Origin: Achatina immaculata
Lineage: Eukaryota > Mollusca > Gastropoda > Stylommatophora > Achatinidae
Length of the DNA: 64,000 bases
Direction: 5' to 3'
NCBI GenBank assembly: GCA_009760885.1
Contig: CM019696.1
Span: 47,748,017 to 47,812,016, forward strand
The position numbers and the translations under genes were made by a program. The number at the start of each line of letters is the position of its first letter. The first letter of the stretch is position 1. Positions 11,206 to 22,735 of the stretch are shown here, piece after piece. The notes below the pieces were generated by a model. The model was not told the origin of the DNA, did no database searches, and was given only the letters and a program-made list of their open reading frames with translations.

Positions 11206-12535
11206 AAATAAAAAGTAGTGGGTGAGGGGAGGGGGGGGGAGATAAAGCTACCTGAAGTTATATGAGGGTTGATGGACTCTTCCTAACTATGAACTCGAGT
11301 TCCTGGCAGCTGATGTCACGATTAAGATCTTGTCACACAGACATTAAGATCGCATGGGGAATCAGTTTACACTGACCTTTTCTAAGTCCTAGCGCTTTCC
11401 TAAGATGCTGGTTTAGTATAGTTCCGCAAGCTCCATCATCATCATGGGGCCATATCCATCCATGCTTAAATAATGTAACTTCTCTCTCTCTCTCCGTCTC
11501 TCTCTCTCCCTCCCTGGGAGCATAGAGAGGAATTAACTTAGTCTCAGCCAACAAGAACATTCCAACCCTGATGACTTGTTGCCATCTGGCTCGACAGTTC
11601 TCGTGAACTTCGCTGATAGAGTATCAACACGAGGGGACGCGCTTAACCCAAAAACGAGCAATTATAAAGCTGACAGTGGCTCACTCATGGGCTCCAGCGG
11701 GCAAATAATCTCAGGATTGGGACGAGAAATCGGGCAATTCTTCACATCAGGGAGGGTGCCCAATGACACGGAACAGAACAGCTGTGACAGTATTTTCCTG
11801 AAATGCTCATGGTGGTTGTCCTTGAACATACCGAGGATTTACTCCATCAGTTTTATTTTTTATGTACGCCAATTTTATGTTTATTCTAACAAGACTGGCA
11901 AGGGCTTGGGTAAAATAAAGAGCTGAAAATTTACAGCCATTAAATACGGAAGATAAAACCTGCCAGTTCTCAGAAAACCGATAGAGACACAGCACCTGTC
12001 TGCTTGTTAATCTGCCGTGTAAAAATAAAGTACTGTGGAAGGCTGTGTGAGAGATAGGAAGATGTTACTCACAAACTAACCATGTGGTAGCTACTCTGCT
12101 CACTGCTCGAACAAAAATACCCCCTGGAACATCGACTCAGCATGAGAAGGGAGAAAACTCTGAATCAGAGACAGAAAAAAAAGAGACACGCACAGACAAG
12201 CAGGACACAGAAAACTGAACTTGCTTCAAAGGGAACAACATCTTCATGATGTGAGAGTACACTTCTTCTAAACTTCTTCTTTTTCTTCAGCGTTCAAGTA
12301 CTTGGTCATGCTAAATCGAAAGCCCGGTCGCCAGGATGTCCACAGTCTCTTCCAGGTCCTCCCAGCACCTCCCACAGCTTCCCCCGTAGGTCCGAGCCAT
12401 ATGGCCACGTCTGACTGCGTAGATCTTACGACCTACTCGAGTTAAACGATTCATATATACAACTTTCGACTTCTTTGCTTCTTCTGTATCTAAAAAAAAA
12501 AAAAAGTTGAAATGCTACATGGTATTTTATGATAA
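11206..12535. other. No gene seen; two short low-complexity tracts
   Basis: Contains a G-run at 11228-11239, a (TC) tract at 11481-11515, an open frame at 11576-11926 without motifs, and 12270-12450, which has a CTT-rich head like the (GAA)-tailed repeats elsewhere, read on the minus strand. Confidence 0.35.
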
Positions 12536-12790
12536 CATATTAACTGCTTGATTTGTAATGTTTTCTATCGTTCCGGAAAGAAAAACTGATAGAGAGAGAT
12601 AATAGAGAGAAGAGGCTGAGAGAGAGAGAGAGGAGACAGAGAGAGAGAGAGGAGTTGTAGTAGTGCATATGAATAGAAAACATTGCCACTGGAGGAGGTA
12701 TTCGACTTACAAGTATATCAGATTCGACTTACGACGAGGTCGTCGGATTGGAACGGAACTCCGTTGTAAGTCGAGGATCAACTGTGGACA
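12536..12790 (+). repeat. Dispersed 'cgacttacg' repeat, copy 1
   Basis: Shares aactgcttgat, gaatagaaaac, ttgccact, gtattcgacttac and gtaagtcgagga, in the same order, with 25765-25915. The two terminal parts, ttcgacttacgacg and cgttgtaagtcgag, are inverted relative to each other. A GA-rich tract (12588-12650) expands this copy. Possibly a MITE, superfamily unknown. Confidence 0.65.
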
Positions 12791-12897
12791 TTTAGTGCTG
12801 GTAACAATATTTTTGCTCTTATTGTGTTCTTAATTTATTGTTCTTATCATATACATATCCACAGTCTTCATTTCTACTTTCACTCACACAGACAGTT

Positions 12898-13151
12898 GGT
12901 GGCAGCATGGACAAATACTCACAAAGACGGCTGGTGGTAGCAATGACAAACTGTACACTCACAAAGACGGCTGGTGGCAGCAATGACAAACTTCACACTC
13001 ACAAAGACGGCTGATGGTAGCAATGACAAACTTCACACTCACAAAGACGGCTGGTGGTAGCAATGACAAACTTCACACTCACAAAGACGGCTGGTGGTAG
13101 CAATGACAAACTTCACACTCACAAAGACGGCTGGTGGTAACAATGACAAAC
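12898..13151. repeat. 40-bp minisatellite, about six copies
   Basis: Units based on cacaaagacggctggtggta plus gcaatgacaaacttcacact. Confidence 0.9.
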
Positions 13152-14178
13152 TGCATCAGATCAAGCGGTATCTCGTGGCTCTAGATAAAAGACTACAACT
13201 CCGTCCTTCATGATCGCGCCTTCAATGTTCTCCTCCCTGGGGCCAGTAACGCTGTGGCCGAAAGGGGCCATTACAATCACTGCAAAAACAAACTAGAGAG
13301 GAAAAAAGAAAAAGCCGCTACAAAGCAAGATCACCGAATAACATGACAGAAGAATGCTGTCAACAATATTCTGTCAACACTGGTCTGCTTTCAGATGCCT
13401 GCCACGCACATAACGCTTGGTTGAAATAATAACATAACCATGACTCATACACACAGCATACAGCATTCTTCCACTTTCATAAACTTTCCACAAGATACAG
13501 CCTAGAGTATGCATAAACTGCACACAACAGGTAAGGAACAGCGCACTTAATTTATCTCACTGTACAACAAGAAGAGTCCTTTACCGCGTTAAGTCTACAT
13601 GCACAGTGTAATCTTTCAGTGTTGATGAGTCATTCCGCCTTAGCCTGGAGCTATCGAGGACCGCCAGTGACGTTGTCTATTCTTTCAGCAACGGACGTAT
13701 CACCTGTCACTAGCACATCTGGTGACCGCCTACCTGGGTTGCCAACCATAGCAGGAAACTGGTACATTTAAAAGTTGGTGGATCTCAACTACGCGAGGTT
13801 CTGTAGCAGAGATTTTTAACGTTATTTAATGCACGTTCTCAATATATGATCTGGTTTTCTGGTTTAGAAATGGTCTCTTCCCCCCCCCCCCTTTTTTTTC
13901 CCTCTGTCTCTCTCATTCGTATCCCCCCTCCCCCAACTTCTTCTGTATGTGATCTTTTCCTGATTACCAAGATAGAAACATCAGCCCAGGTTCCCCGAAC
14001 ACGATAAGATGGTCACCAAAGCGTATTAAACCCCTCCACTACATGTTTATTTATCAACGTCTTGGAGTGAGCCATTTCTCAAACAAAATAAACCAGAGAC
14101 TTGAAACTAAATAATCAGCCTGGAACAGACTTAGAAAGAAAAGCTTCAAGCAATAACACCAACTATCCACGAACAACC
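13152..14178. other. No gene seen
   Basis: Unique-looking sequence with a C/T homopolymer patch at 13879-13930. No conserved peptide. Confidence 0.4.
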
Positions 14179-14348
14179 AGAAAACGATGTAAATCCAGTA
14201 GAAAAGGTTGTGGATCCAATAGAAAACGACGTGAATCCAGTAGAAAACGATGCCGATCCATTAGAAAACGATGTGGATCCAGTAGAAAACGACGCGGATC
14301 CATTTAGAAAACGATGTGGATCTAGCAGAAAGCGACGTGGATCCAGTA
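14179..14348. repeat. 21-bp minisatellite, eight copies
   Basis: Units of the form gaaaacgatgtggatccagt(a), diverged in a patchwork pattern; one unit has an extra T (14302-14305). The Lys/Arg/Ser-rich open frame across it is a by-product of the 21-bp period. Confidence 0.9.
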
Positions 14349-14539
14349 CGCTTCATAATCTTCTTCAGCAGTAGTTCAATCGTGTTGAGTCTGAAACCTT
14401 ACGGGCCTAGAAGAAAACATCAGTCATCTCCAGATACGCCTGCCGCCAGTCTCTTTAAGTCTTTTCTCACTCCTCCTCCACTGACCAGGTCTAGACTATA
14501 CTGAACCCTGGAAGCGCTGGACGGGGACCTGTTACTATC

Positions 14540-14799
14540 CTTCGTGGCTGCCTGGTTAGCTGAGTGGTCAGGGGCCGGGTCTAAATCCCAGCAGTGGGAT
14601 TCTTTTTTTTTTTTTCCCCTGGTACACACCAAAAAGACCTCTAAAAATGGGTAGCAGAGAAATCTTGGAAGGTAATTCTGGCCGGACGTGATACTGGCCA
14701 CATCAGACTTCCATGTGCCGCAGATCTTAGAAATACGGGACTAACACCGCATCCCCAACATGTCTTATGGAAACGGGGATTTTTACCTTTACCTAACAA
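14540..14799 (+). repeat. tRNA-derived SINE (family T), plus strand
   Basis: Head ctgcctggttagctgagtgg (A box) and gggtctaaatccc (degraded B box), a T-run at 14604-14617, body motif gagaaatcttggaaggtaa, gtgatactggccacatca, and 3' end ggggatttttacctttacct. Same family as 10830-11205, opposite strand. Just upstream, and again at 14847 and 14947, is a short motif like tggaagcatcggacaggga. Confidence 0.75.
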
Positions 14800-15003
14800 A
14801 CCTAGTGCTACAACCCTGTTCTGTGTAAACCACGTTGCGGTGTAGATCTGGAAGCATCGGACAGGGAGTAGGTTAGCCTGCTTTGTGTGAAATCCGCGAG
14901 TGGGCCGACGAAGCAGTCTTCTAGCCATAATCCACTATCATGATACAGGCCTGGACGAATCGGACAGAGCAAGGAGCCCGTTACTAACACGAGGCCTTGA
15001 AAC

Positions 15004-15152
15004 CCGTTCAGCCAATTAAGACAGAGTTGACCAGTTGGGGTCCCCGGATCGTTAGACTGATTACGGTTAGAGTGGTTCTCAAACGTTTTCGGGCTGTCAT
15101 CTCCTTGTCTCCCAAGCCATATCTCTAACCCCTCCCAAAACTTTTTTTTTTC
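15004..15152 (+). repeat. Left arm of a 150-bp inverted repeat with hAT-like end
   Basis: Contains gttagactgatta, agtggttctcaaacgttttc and gggctgtc in order. The reverse complement of 16143-16294 has the same blocks in the same order. The outer part (gacagagttgaccagttggg; minus-strand ggtttcaaggcc) looks like a SINE head. The inner part is a hAT-type MITE end. Confidence 0.65.
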
Positions 15153-16016
15153 TTCTTACCTCTCTTATTGTGTTCTATTTGACCTCCTCGAGTTATACCA
15201 TCATGGAGTTACAACCCTGAAGTCATCTTGACCAAGCTCAACATCCATCCAACAAGATCATCACGGAAGCGCCTGATATGACAACGTATTGCTTTATATC
15301 ACCTGCAAAGTTATGACTTGTTCCGCGGCGATCGCCAGCTGCTGCTGGTGTTGAGCAATTTTTTGTTTGTTTGCCTGGTCTGCCAGTCAGTTTGGAAAAA
15401 AAAATAACAACTTAGCAGTATAAAGTGGCTTAATTTCTCACAGGCCAGGTTGCATGCTCAATATTAATAGGTCAAAGCCGATGTTGTAGCAATAACGCCC
15501 CGTTGAGGACGCCAGGGCGTGGCGACAAACATTAACCATGAGTACTTGCCAGCGATGTGGCGCCTCTCCTTGTGGCTGCCGCCGGCAGAGAGCCGGCCCC
15601 CTAGCCTCAAAGTGGGGCCCTCCGATGGCCAGCTAATGTGTCATGCTGCTGGAGCCTGCTTAGAGCAGGTCCGGCTGAGACCTACAGAAACTCATCGCTG
15701 CCCACTCTCCACTCTGTCTGGTGGATTTTCTACGCCACCACAAGCATGCCATCATCTACCAATGACATCAAGTCTGCAAATTCAGAGACATCCATCAACA
15801 ACAGCATACACAAAACGAGTTAAAACACTAGACTGCTGCAACATGCTCTAATACACACATGCACCTCTGTCAACATTCCTTTCCTTCATAAACAAATTTT
15901 ACATCTTCCCCCCACCACCCCAAACATCCCAAAACCCCCGGCAACCCGACACTCCAGGCTCAGTATCATTACCGAGCCAATTAACAATCTAATCAATCAT
16001 CGATCACCGCTGGTCT
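15153..16016. other. No gene seen between inverted-repeat arms
   Basis: Includes a GC-richer stretch (15490-15760) whose open frame (15519-15851) has no recognised motif. It could be degraded retroelement coding sequence, but I cannot show that. Confidence 0.35.
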
Positions 16017-16024
16017 GCTTAGTT

Positions 16025-16215
16025 CACTGCTTCTCAAACATGGCGGAATGTCCTGGTGGGTTGTAGCGATGGAAAGATCGGGGGAGGGGGTGGGGGAAGG
16101 AAAAGTTAGTGACAGAGGGCATTAGGGAGAGCGCCCCCCCACAAAAATTTTTGGAGGCGCTAGAGATGTGGAATGGGAGGTAAGGTGGCAGCCCGAAAAC
16201 GTTTGAGAACCACTC
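16025..16215. mobile_element. hAT-like MITE, 191 bp
   Basis: Terminal inverted repeats cactgcttctcaaac (left) and gtttgagaaccactc (right) match 13 of 15 in inverted orientation. Flanks gcttagtt and ctctagtt agree at 5 of 8 and resemble the nTCTAGAn-type 8-bp hAT target. The interior is non-coding, with G-rich and C-rich patches. Confidence 0.65.
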
Positions 16216-16294
16216 CTCTAGTTTAATCAGACTAACGAACCGGGGGGTGGGAGGGGGCCCAGCCGTCCAACTCTATCTTGATTGACCGGACGGA
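16143..16294 (-). repeat. Right arm of the inverted repeat
   Basis: Inverted counterpart of 15004-15152. It spans the right end of the 191-bp MITE and continues beyond it, so the repeat unit is a composite of MITE plus its flank. Confidence 0.6.
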
Positions 16295-16977
16295 TGTTGA
16301 AGGTAATGGTGGTACAATCATCTCATCTAGAAAATGATGTCCACGAAACAGAAGAATGGCAAGAACCTGGTGAAACTGGGGGCACGCTGCCGTGGGCTAA
16401 CAATATTTAAGTGAGTAATCCTTGTCAATCATGTAACCCACGAGTTTATCATTCTGCTGTTAGCTCTTACAGCGACAGCTAACTCGGCTCTTATGGAAAC
16501 AGTTAATTTAGCTTTTGCTGCGACAGTTAACTTAGCTCTTACAGCGACAGACCAAAACATCCTGGGGATTTACAAGCAGCTTTATAATACACAAAACTGT
16601 CTTCTTTTCTTTTTTAAACCAGAAAATGACGCAGTGTCTGTATTAAGCTTACACAGTTCTATCAAATTTTACATTTCCAAAATCCAGAACAAAACCTCAG
16701 AGATAAAGTTATTTTACTGATAGAAAAATCCCCCACCCCTCCCCCCCCCCCCAACCACCTCAGCCCAGCCCAAGACACTCCTGCAAAGTTACGATAGCAC
16801 TACCAGTTGGGAAGATACACAGACTTGAGTCCGATACCCTGGGTGGCCAGTGTCCAGCTGGTACATGGATTATCTCTGTTCGACCTCCCTTGTGCTTACC
16901 TAATATTTCTTGGGCAAATCTACAGATTACTTCTTCTTTCCTTTTCTTAATTATCTTCTTACACTACTAATATATCA
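16295..16977. other. No gene; possible weak SINE at 16795-16890
   Basis: A cagttgggaagatacacaga / cttgagtccgatacc stretch is faintly tRNA-like. The rest has C-runs and nothing conserved. Confidence 0.3.
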
Positions 16978-17007
16978 CTACTACTACTGGTATTACTACT
17001 ATTACTG

Positions 17008-17065
<58 letters not shown>

Positions 17066-17066
17066 G
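16978..17066. repeat. (ACT)n microsatellite
   Basis: Imperfect then perfect CTA/ACT triplets. Gives poly-Tyr or poly-Val open frames that are not genes. Confidence 0.95.
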
Positions 17067-17689
17067 TCCAGTTTCCCTACAATTTCAAACCACAGGTCTT
17101 TATAACGGACGCAGTAATGACACCGCAGAACTATAATAAATACCGGACAAGGAGTAGACATTTTAGGGCTGGTTGCTGTACAAGACTCCACATGGAACGC
17201 ATCTGAGCTAAAACAATGAGATGAAACTCTACACAAGTCATCATTAATCTATTTTACTGCTGTCATCATACTAATCAACTCCAGTACACCCCCCCCCCCC
17301 CCACAAAATCCTCTTACAACAGAAACAACAGAGTTAAATAAACAAATGAAAACCAGGTTAAAAAACACTGGATCTGAAAGCGTGTTTACATCTTTAAAAA
17401 CAAAACCCACAATGTTTTGAAAACTCGTTTAACGCATTTCGAAGATTAAGACACAAAGTTCAAGGTGAAAACGTTCTCACAACCCCCCCCCTCCCCCAAG
17501 TAATGTTACGAGCATCTGTGCTCGACTGGGCGCCAACATGCCAATCATTTTCTGTCAAGCTCCGACCTGCCATGCTTCTGGATACGGCAAACTTCACATT
17601 AACGTGATAATAATCCAGTGCACTGCATATTATAACATTATTTATGAACTTTTATTTAGCTTCCAGACCGACAGGCGAGAGTTGTTGGC
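17067..17689. other. No gene seen
   Basis: Unassigned, with C-runs at 17288-17302 and 17484-17492. Confidence 0.4.
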
Positions 17690-18010
17690 AATTTCAGCAT
17701 TCATTTCTTAGTTCATTTCAATTTCAACATTCATTTTTTTAGTTCATTTCAATTTCAACATTCATTTTTGTTTAGTTCATTTCAATTCAACATTCATTTT
17801 TTTAGTTCATTTCAACATTCATTTTTTTAGTTCATTTCAACATTGATTTTTTAGTTCATTTCAACATTCATTTTTTTTAGTTCATTTCAATTTCAACATT
17901 CATTTTTTTGTTCATTTCAACATTCATTTTTTAGTTCATTACATTTTCAACATTCATTTTTTAGTTCATTTCAATTTCAACATTCATTTTTTTGTAAGTT
18001 CATTTCAATT
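17690..18010. repeat. T-rich minisatellite, 24-36-bp units
   Basis: Irregular units of ttcatttcaatttcaacattc with a T-run of variable length. Confidence 0.85.
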
Positions 18011-18244
18011 TCTGAGGTGATATTAAAAAGAAAAAAAAATTTAAAATAGCGAACTCGCTCCGTCAGTTTATAATTTTAAAGCATTTATTACAACTTAATT
18101 CTTTGTTGTTCATTTCTGCGGGGTTCCTCTGGTAGTGGAGCCGACTGAGCAACTCAGCTCAGCATACAGAAATTTCGAAAGCCATGAAGGCTCAACACAA
18201 TTTCTACTTGAGAAATTATAGTTATAGTTGTTATAGTTTTAGCA

Positions 18245-18478
18245 CACAGGTATCGGTGGCCTATTAGTTACAGGTATCGGCGGCCTATAGTTTTATGTAT
18301 CGGTGGTCTATAGTTATTGATATCGGTGGTCTATAGTTACAGATATCGGAGGCCTATAGTTATAGGTATCGGTGGTCTATATTTATTGGTATCGGTGGCC
18401 TATAGTTTATCGGTGGTCTATAGTTATAGGTATCGGTCTATAGTTATAGGTATCGGTGGCCTATAGTTATAGGTTCAT
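18245..18478. repeat. 23-bp minisatellite, left block
   Basis: Units ggtatcggtggcctatag + ttata. Same repeat as 20280-20850; the 1.8-kb interval between the two blocks is inserted retroelement sequence. Confidence 0.9.
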
Positions 18479-18479
18479 G

Positions 18480-20275
18480 TTATGTAGATTTAGACCTCGT
18501 TATATCTTCTCCAAGTCACATGATTTCCTGTAATGCTGTAACATCCATGCCATACCTACTTAGTTCATCTGCTAATTCTTTAGCTGTCCCTTGTCTACAT
18601 GAACAGATATGTGCACCAATACAACAAATATGGAGAGAAGAAAAACTCCCTAGTGAACGGAGAGAATCATTACTGATCCCAGTATTTAAAAAAAGGCGAT
18701 AAGAGCAAGTGTGAAAACTGTAGAGGAATATTCTTACTACAAACAAGCTAGAAAACAAGTACTGGGAATATGGAAATGAAGTACATAATATCTTCACTGA
18801 CTTCAAGAAAGCCTATGGCAGCATAGATAGGAGCAGCTTACGGAAAATTATGACAGAATTTGAGACACCTAATAAATTAATCAATATGACCAGAATATGT
18901 ATGTAGGATACACAAAATATAGTAATATATAAAGGAAGAAAGTCAGAACCTTTCTATATAAGAACTGGTTTAAAACAAGGTGATACATTATCTCCATTAC
19001 CATTCAAACCTAGTATTAGAAAAGGTCATCAGAAAAGCGAAAGAAGAAAGCAGCACAGAAGAACAAGCTAAAACACTAGGATATGCTGATGACATCGACC
19101 TGGTGGCGGAAACTATGCAAGAAGTCACCAATACGTGTATAAACCTGAGAGATGTGGCACTAAAAGTGGGCTTGACCATTAACCAAGATAAGACAGAGTA
19201 TATGAAGATTTCAAGGGACCAGAGGCAGAATGATCCAGATTATATAAATGTTGGCGATTTGATAATTAGGAAAGCAGAAACATACAAATATCTAGCCAAA
19301 ACCTTCAACAGAAGCAACACAGTAGGCGAGGAAATTAAAATCAGAGTACAGATAGGGAATAAAATATACTTTGCCTTGCAACATCTGTTAAAATCTAAAA
19401 TCATGTCCCAAAACACCAAAATAACAATCTACAAAACTATAATAAGACAAGCCGTCATGTATGGATCAGAAACATGGAGTACGACAAAGAAAGATGAACA
19501 ACAATTGTAGATCTTTGAGAACAAGATCCTAAGAAGAATCCTTGGGCCGATAAAGGATACCAACAGTGGAGAATGGAGAGCTAGAAAGAACACTGAACTG
19601 AACAGCTTATTTAAATCCCAACGAATTATAAATGTCTTGAAACTGAACAGATTACGCTGGCTGGGGCATGTAGAAAGAATGGAAGATAACAGACAAACGA
19701 AAATGATGTATGCACGAGAGATGAGGGAAACAAGACCAAGGGGTAGACCAAGACAGATGGAAAGACATCATGAGGGGAGGGGGGAAGAGGGGGTGAAGAT
19801 GCCCGATAAGGTCATCAGCGACCCATAGCTGATATGCCAGCATCAGGGTTAGCAACCCACAGCTGACCAAGACCCTGTTCCACCTCTCCGTGGTACCCCC
19901 AGTAACAGGCATAGCCTAGCTAACGGTGCAGGATCGCCATAGTCCCCATGGTGGTGGAGTCTGCTAAAGAAGCACTGCACACCCCCTGCTTTTTTAACTG
20001 TACTCCGGGACTGAAAAAGTAGCCGCCATAACCCGCTTCCACACCGATACGATGCTGTGCCTCAACATCTCTACAGCATCGGCTGCAAAGAACAACAGCT
20101 CGCAGTTACAGGGAGTTCGTACAAGTACAAGTACAAAGAAAGACAACATAGAAGATGATATAATAGAAATTGGTGTCAACAACCTGAGACAGAAGATTAG
20201 GAACAGAGAGGAATGAAGGCGAACTTTATCTGCAGCAATGAGCCTTAATGGCTCGGAAAGTTGAAGAAGAAGAAG
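18480..20275 (+). mobile_element. LINE L-B with 5' inversion, (GAA)n tail
   Basis: The left end (18516-18596) reads on the minus strand as GTAKELADELSRYGMDVTAL followed by QEI, an AP-endonuclease motif of LINEs. From about 18597 the plus strand gives the reverse transcriptase: IWREEKLPSERRESLLIPVF, DFKKAYGSIDRSS, GLKQGDTLSP, YADDIDLVAE, then VMYGSETWSTTKKDE and LRWLGHVERMEDNRQTK. The C-terminus continues after a nested S insertion (19772-20137) as IRNREEWRRTLSAAMSLNG, then (GAA)n at about 20260. The opposite orientation of the endonuclease part fits a twin-primed 5' inversion. Parts between PVFKK and the DFKKAY motif are deleted, and a stop lies at 19508. The element sits inside the 23-bp minisatellite. 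Confidence 0.85.
19772..20137 (+). mobile_element. Dispersed repeat S, copy 1, nested in LINE L-B
   Basis: A 366-bp insertion within the L-B 3' end, flanked by gaaagacatcat (19760-19771) and gaaagacaacat (20138-20149), 11 of 12 matching. The body includes catagctgatatgccagcat, ggcatagcctagctaacgg, catggtggtggagtctgcta, agccgccataacccgcttcc and catcggctgcaaa; the tail is acaagtacaagtacaaa. No clear polymerase III boxes or coding sequence. Target duplication and A-rich tail suggest LINE-mobilised, SINE-like retroposition. Confidence 0.8.
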
Positions 20276-20279
20276 AAGT

Positions 20280-20850
20280 TAGTTATAGGTATCGGCGGCC
20301 TACAGTTAAGGTATCGGTGGCCTATAGGTATAGGAATCGGTGGCCTATAGTTATAGGTATCGGTGGCCTATCGTTACAGGTATCGGTGGCCTATAGTTAT
20401 AGGTATCGGTGGCCTACAGTTAAGGTATCGGTGGCCTATAGGTATAGGAATCGGTGGCCTATAGTTATAGGAATCGGTGGCCTATAGTTATAGGAATCGG
20501 TGGCCTATAGTTATAGGTATCGGTGGCCTATAGTTATAGGTATCGGTGGCCTATCGTTACAGGTATCGGTGGCCTATAGTTATAGGTATCGGTGGCCTAC
20601 AGTTAAGATATCGGTGGCCTATAGGTATAGGAATCGGTGGCCTATAGTTATAGGAATCGGTGGCCTATAGTTATAGGAATCGGTGGCCTATAGTTATAGG
20701 TATCGGTGGCCTATCGTTACAGGTATCGGTGGCCTATAGTTATAGGTATCGGTGACCTACAGTTAACGTATCGGTGGCCTATCGTTACAGGTATCCGCCG
20801 CCTACCGTTATACGTATCTGTGGTCTATCGTTATAGATATCGGTCGCCTA
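20280..20850. repeat. 23-bp minisatellite, right block
   Basis: About 25 copies of the unit also seen at 18245-18478, with subgroups in which cctatcgttacag or cctacagttaag recurs at regular spacing, indicating multi-unit duplications. Confidence 0.95.
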
Positions 20851-20886
20851 CAGTTCAATTACGAAGTATTATATCATCAATCTACC

Positions 20887-21062
20887 GCCAATCTTTGTGT
20901 GCTGATGATGAAGCCACTGCTAATCTAAGTGTGCTGATGATGAAGCCACCACTAATCTAAGCGTGCTGATGATGAAGCCACCACTAATCTAAGCATGCTG
21001 ATGATGAAACAATCACTAATCTCTGCGTGCTGATGATGAAAAAAAACACTCTCTGCGTGCTA
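20887..21062. repeat. About 33-bp minisatellite, five copies
   Basis: Units of gtgctgatgatgaagccacc plus actaatctaag, degrading to the right. A similar motif recurs at 22696-22745. Confidence 0.8.
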
Positions 21063-21064
21063 AT

Positions 21065-21340
21065 GATCTTCTTCTTCTTCTTCGTTGGCTTCTAACACCA
21101 AGATCGCCCCGTGATCCTGCTGAATCTACTCATGTGGTCCTCGATGTGTCTCGTGGTCCCCGAGAGGACACATGAGATCCACAAGAGGATCATTTTAGGT
21201 TCAGAATTGCGGGGCTTGGGCCTGAATTCTTGGTGGGTCTCAGAAGCGGGATTGCATGATACCGTGGTTTTTGTTGCACCAGTTTAATCTAGAGTTGGAC
21301 TTTCTCACCGGAAGACCTCGACGTGTTTTAGATATTAGTA
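21065..21340 (-). repeat. Unclassified repeat with (GAA)n tail
   Basis: On the minus strand the sequence ends ttagaagccaacgaagaagaagaag, a GAA tail like that of LINE L-B. It contains an internal palindromic patch (gtggtccccgagaggacaca). No protein is recognised. Confidence 0.45.
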
Positions 21341-21365
21341 TATTATATATATATATAAGCATCAA

Positions 21366-21912
21366 TCTTCAAGAATCTTGACAACATATGGAATTCAAAA
21401 GTTATAAGCACAAAAACCAAGTTAAGACTATTCAATTCAAATGTAATATCCACCCTCATTTATGCATGCGAAAGCTGGAAAACAACTAAAGAAACAGAAA
21501 AGAAATTAGACTCTTTTGAAAACAAATGCATAAGGAAAATACTCGGCATCAAGTGGAATGAATTCAAGAACAATGCAGAGATAAGACAGATGACTGAACA
21601 ACAACCAGTCTCATGGGTGATCAGGAAAAGGAGATGGACATATGTTGGTCACTTGATGAGAAGAAATGATCAGAGAATCCCAAAACAAGCTATCAAGTGG
21701 AACACAACAGGCCGAAGAAAAAGAGGAAGACCGCGTGAAACTCTGAAGAGGTCATTATTAAGAGAGGCCAAATTAACAGGCATAAAATCCTTTGATGAGG
21801 TTGAAAGGCTCGCCGAAGACAGAAAAAATTGGCGAACTATTTTGCGAGCCCTATGTGACGTTTAACGGCAGGGGAAGGATATAAGATATAAGATAAGATA
21901 AGATAAGATAAG
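21366..21912 (+). mobile_element. LINE L-D, 3' end with (GATAA)n tail
   Basis: Encodes the C-terminus: SYKHKNQVKTIQFKCNI (frames broken), then an intact stretch from QPVSWVIRKRRWTYVGHLMR through RNDQRIPKQAIKWNTTG, RKRGRPRETLKRSLLRE and NWRTILRALCDV followed by a stop at 21863-21865. A 3' UTR of only about 10 bp precedes the ATAAG/GATAA repeats. Typical LINE terminal layout (W-x-x-V-G-H, then KRGRPR). Confidence 0.85.
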
Positions 21913-22735
21913 AAGATATCCCCGCTGGGTGAGAGGTGGTTGCCTATCTAGATTGCCATGATCCAGTGTCTCCGACTTGAGCATTTTGTGATTGTGGCCG
22001 CTACCCTTCCTAGTTGTGACCAGGACGGAGCTTTTGTCCAGGAGGACGAAGCTTCACCACTAGTAAGTTCCACCCCTGGGTTGAACCGGTTTAGGCGTAT
22101 TATCCCAGTATGGGCGTGTTTAGAACGTGACCGACCTCTAGAGCGGAGGTACCGTGACATGAGTAGCCATCAAGTTTAACCCCTAGTTTAAGCCGGTTTA
22201 GGTGTATTTCACCATTATGGGTTTATATCGGACGTGGCCGGCCTCTAGAGCAGAGGTGCCATGGTATGTATGAGTAGCTCTCGCCGCTAGACTATTGGAC
22301 ATACCGATAAAAGCTTCACTTTATCCTTTCATCACATTTTCACATCGGCGCCGCATGGCAACCCTAATTGCTTTTTTCGCATTTTCTTCATTGACTGGGA
22401 GGAGTTCCATTCCACGCGCGGCATCCGAAGATCTCGCCAGCAGTGTCTTAACCCCTGGGTTAAGCCGGTTCAGGCAATTCGCCCGGTATGAGTGCACATA
22501 GGACATGGTCGACCCCAAGAGCAGAGGTGCCGTGATTTGAGCAGTCATGACCTCGAGAATATTGATTACTTCACTCAATCCTTTCTTTCACTTTTTCCAC
22601 AGTGGCGCCGAGCGGCAACCCCATTCGCACCTTTCTTCACTGGCCGGGAGGAGCCCCACGCCACGCATGGCAGCTGAAGAATCTCGCCAGCAGCGCATAT
22701 TGATGATGAAACCAGCACTAATTTATGCGTTCTGA
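21913..22735. repeat. Large diverged tandem repeat, about 270-bp unit
   Basis: Block 'cccctgggtt..aaccggttta' to 'gagtagc' occurs at 22073, 22180 and 22451. After the second and third it is followed by a longer block with catcggcgccgcatggcaac / gtggcgccgagcggcaac and agatctcgccagcagtgt / aatctcgccagcagcgc. Units at 22180-22450 and 22451-22700 are therefore tandem copies; 22073-22179 is a partial. Function unknown. Confidence 0.75.

Noticed and set aside
16978..17066. Poly-Tyr/poly-Val coding region
   Set aside because: It is an (ACT) microsatellite.
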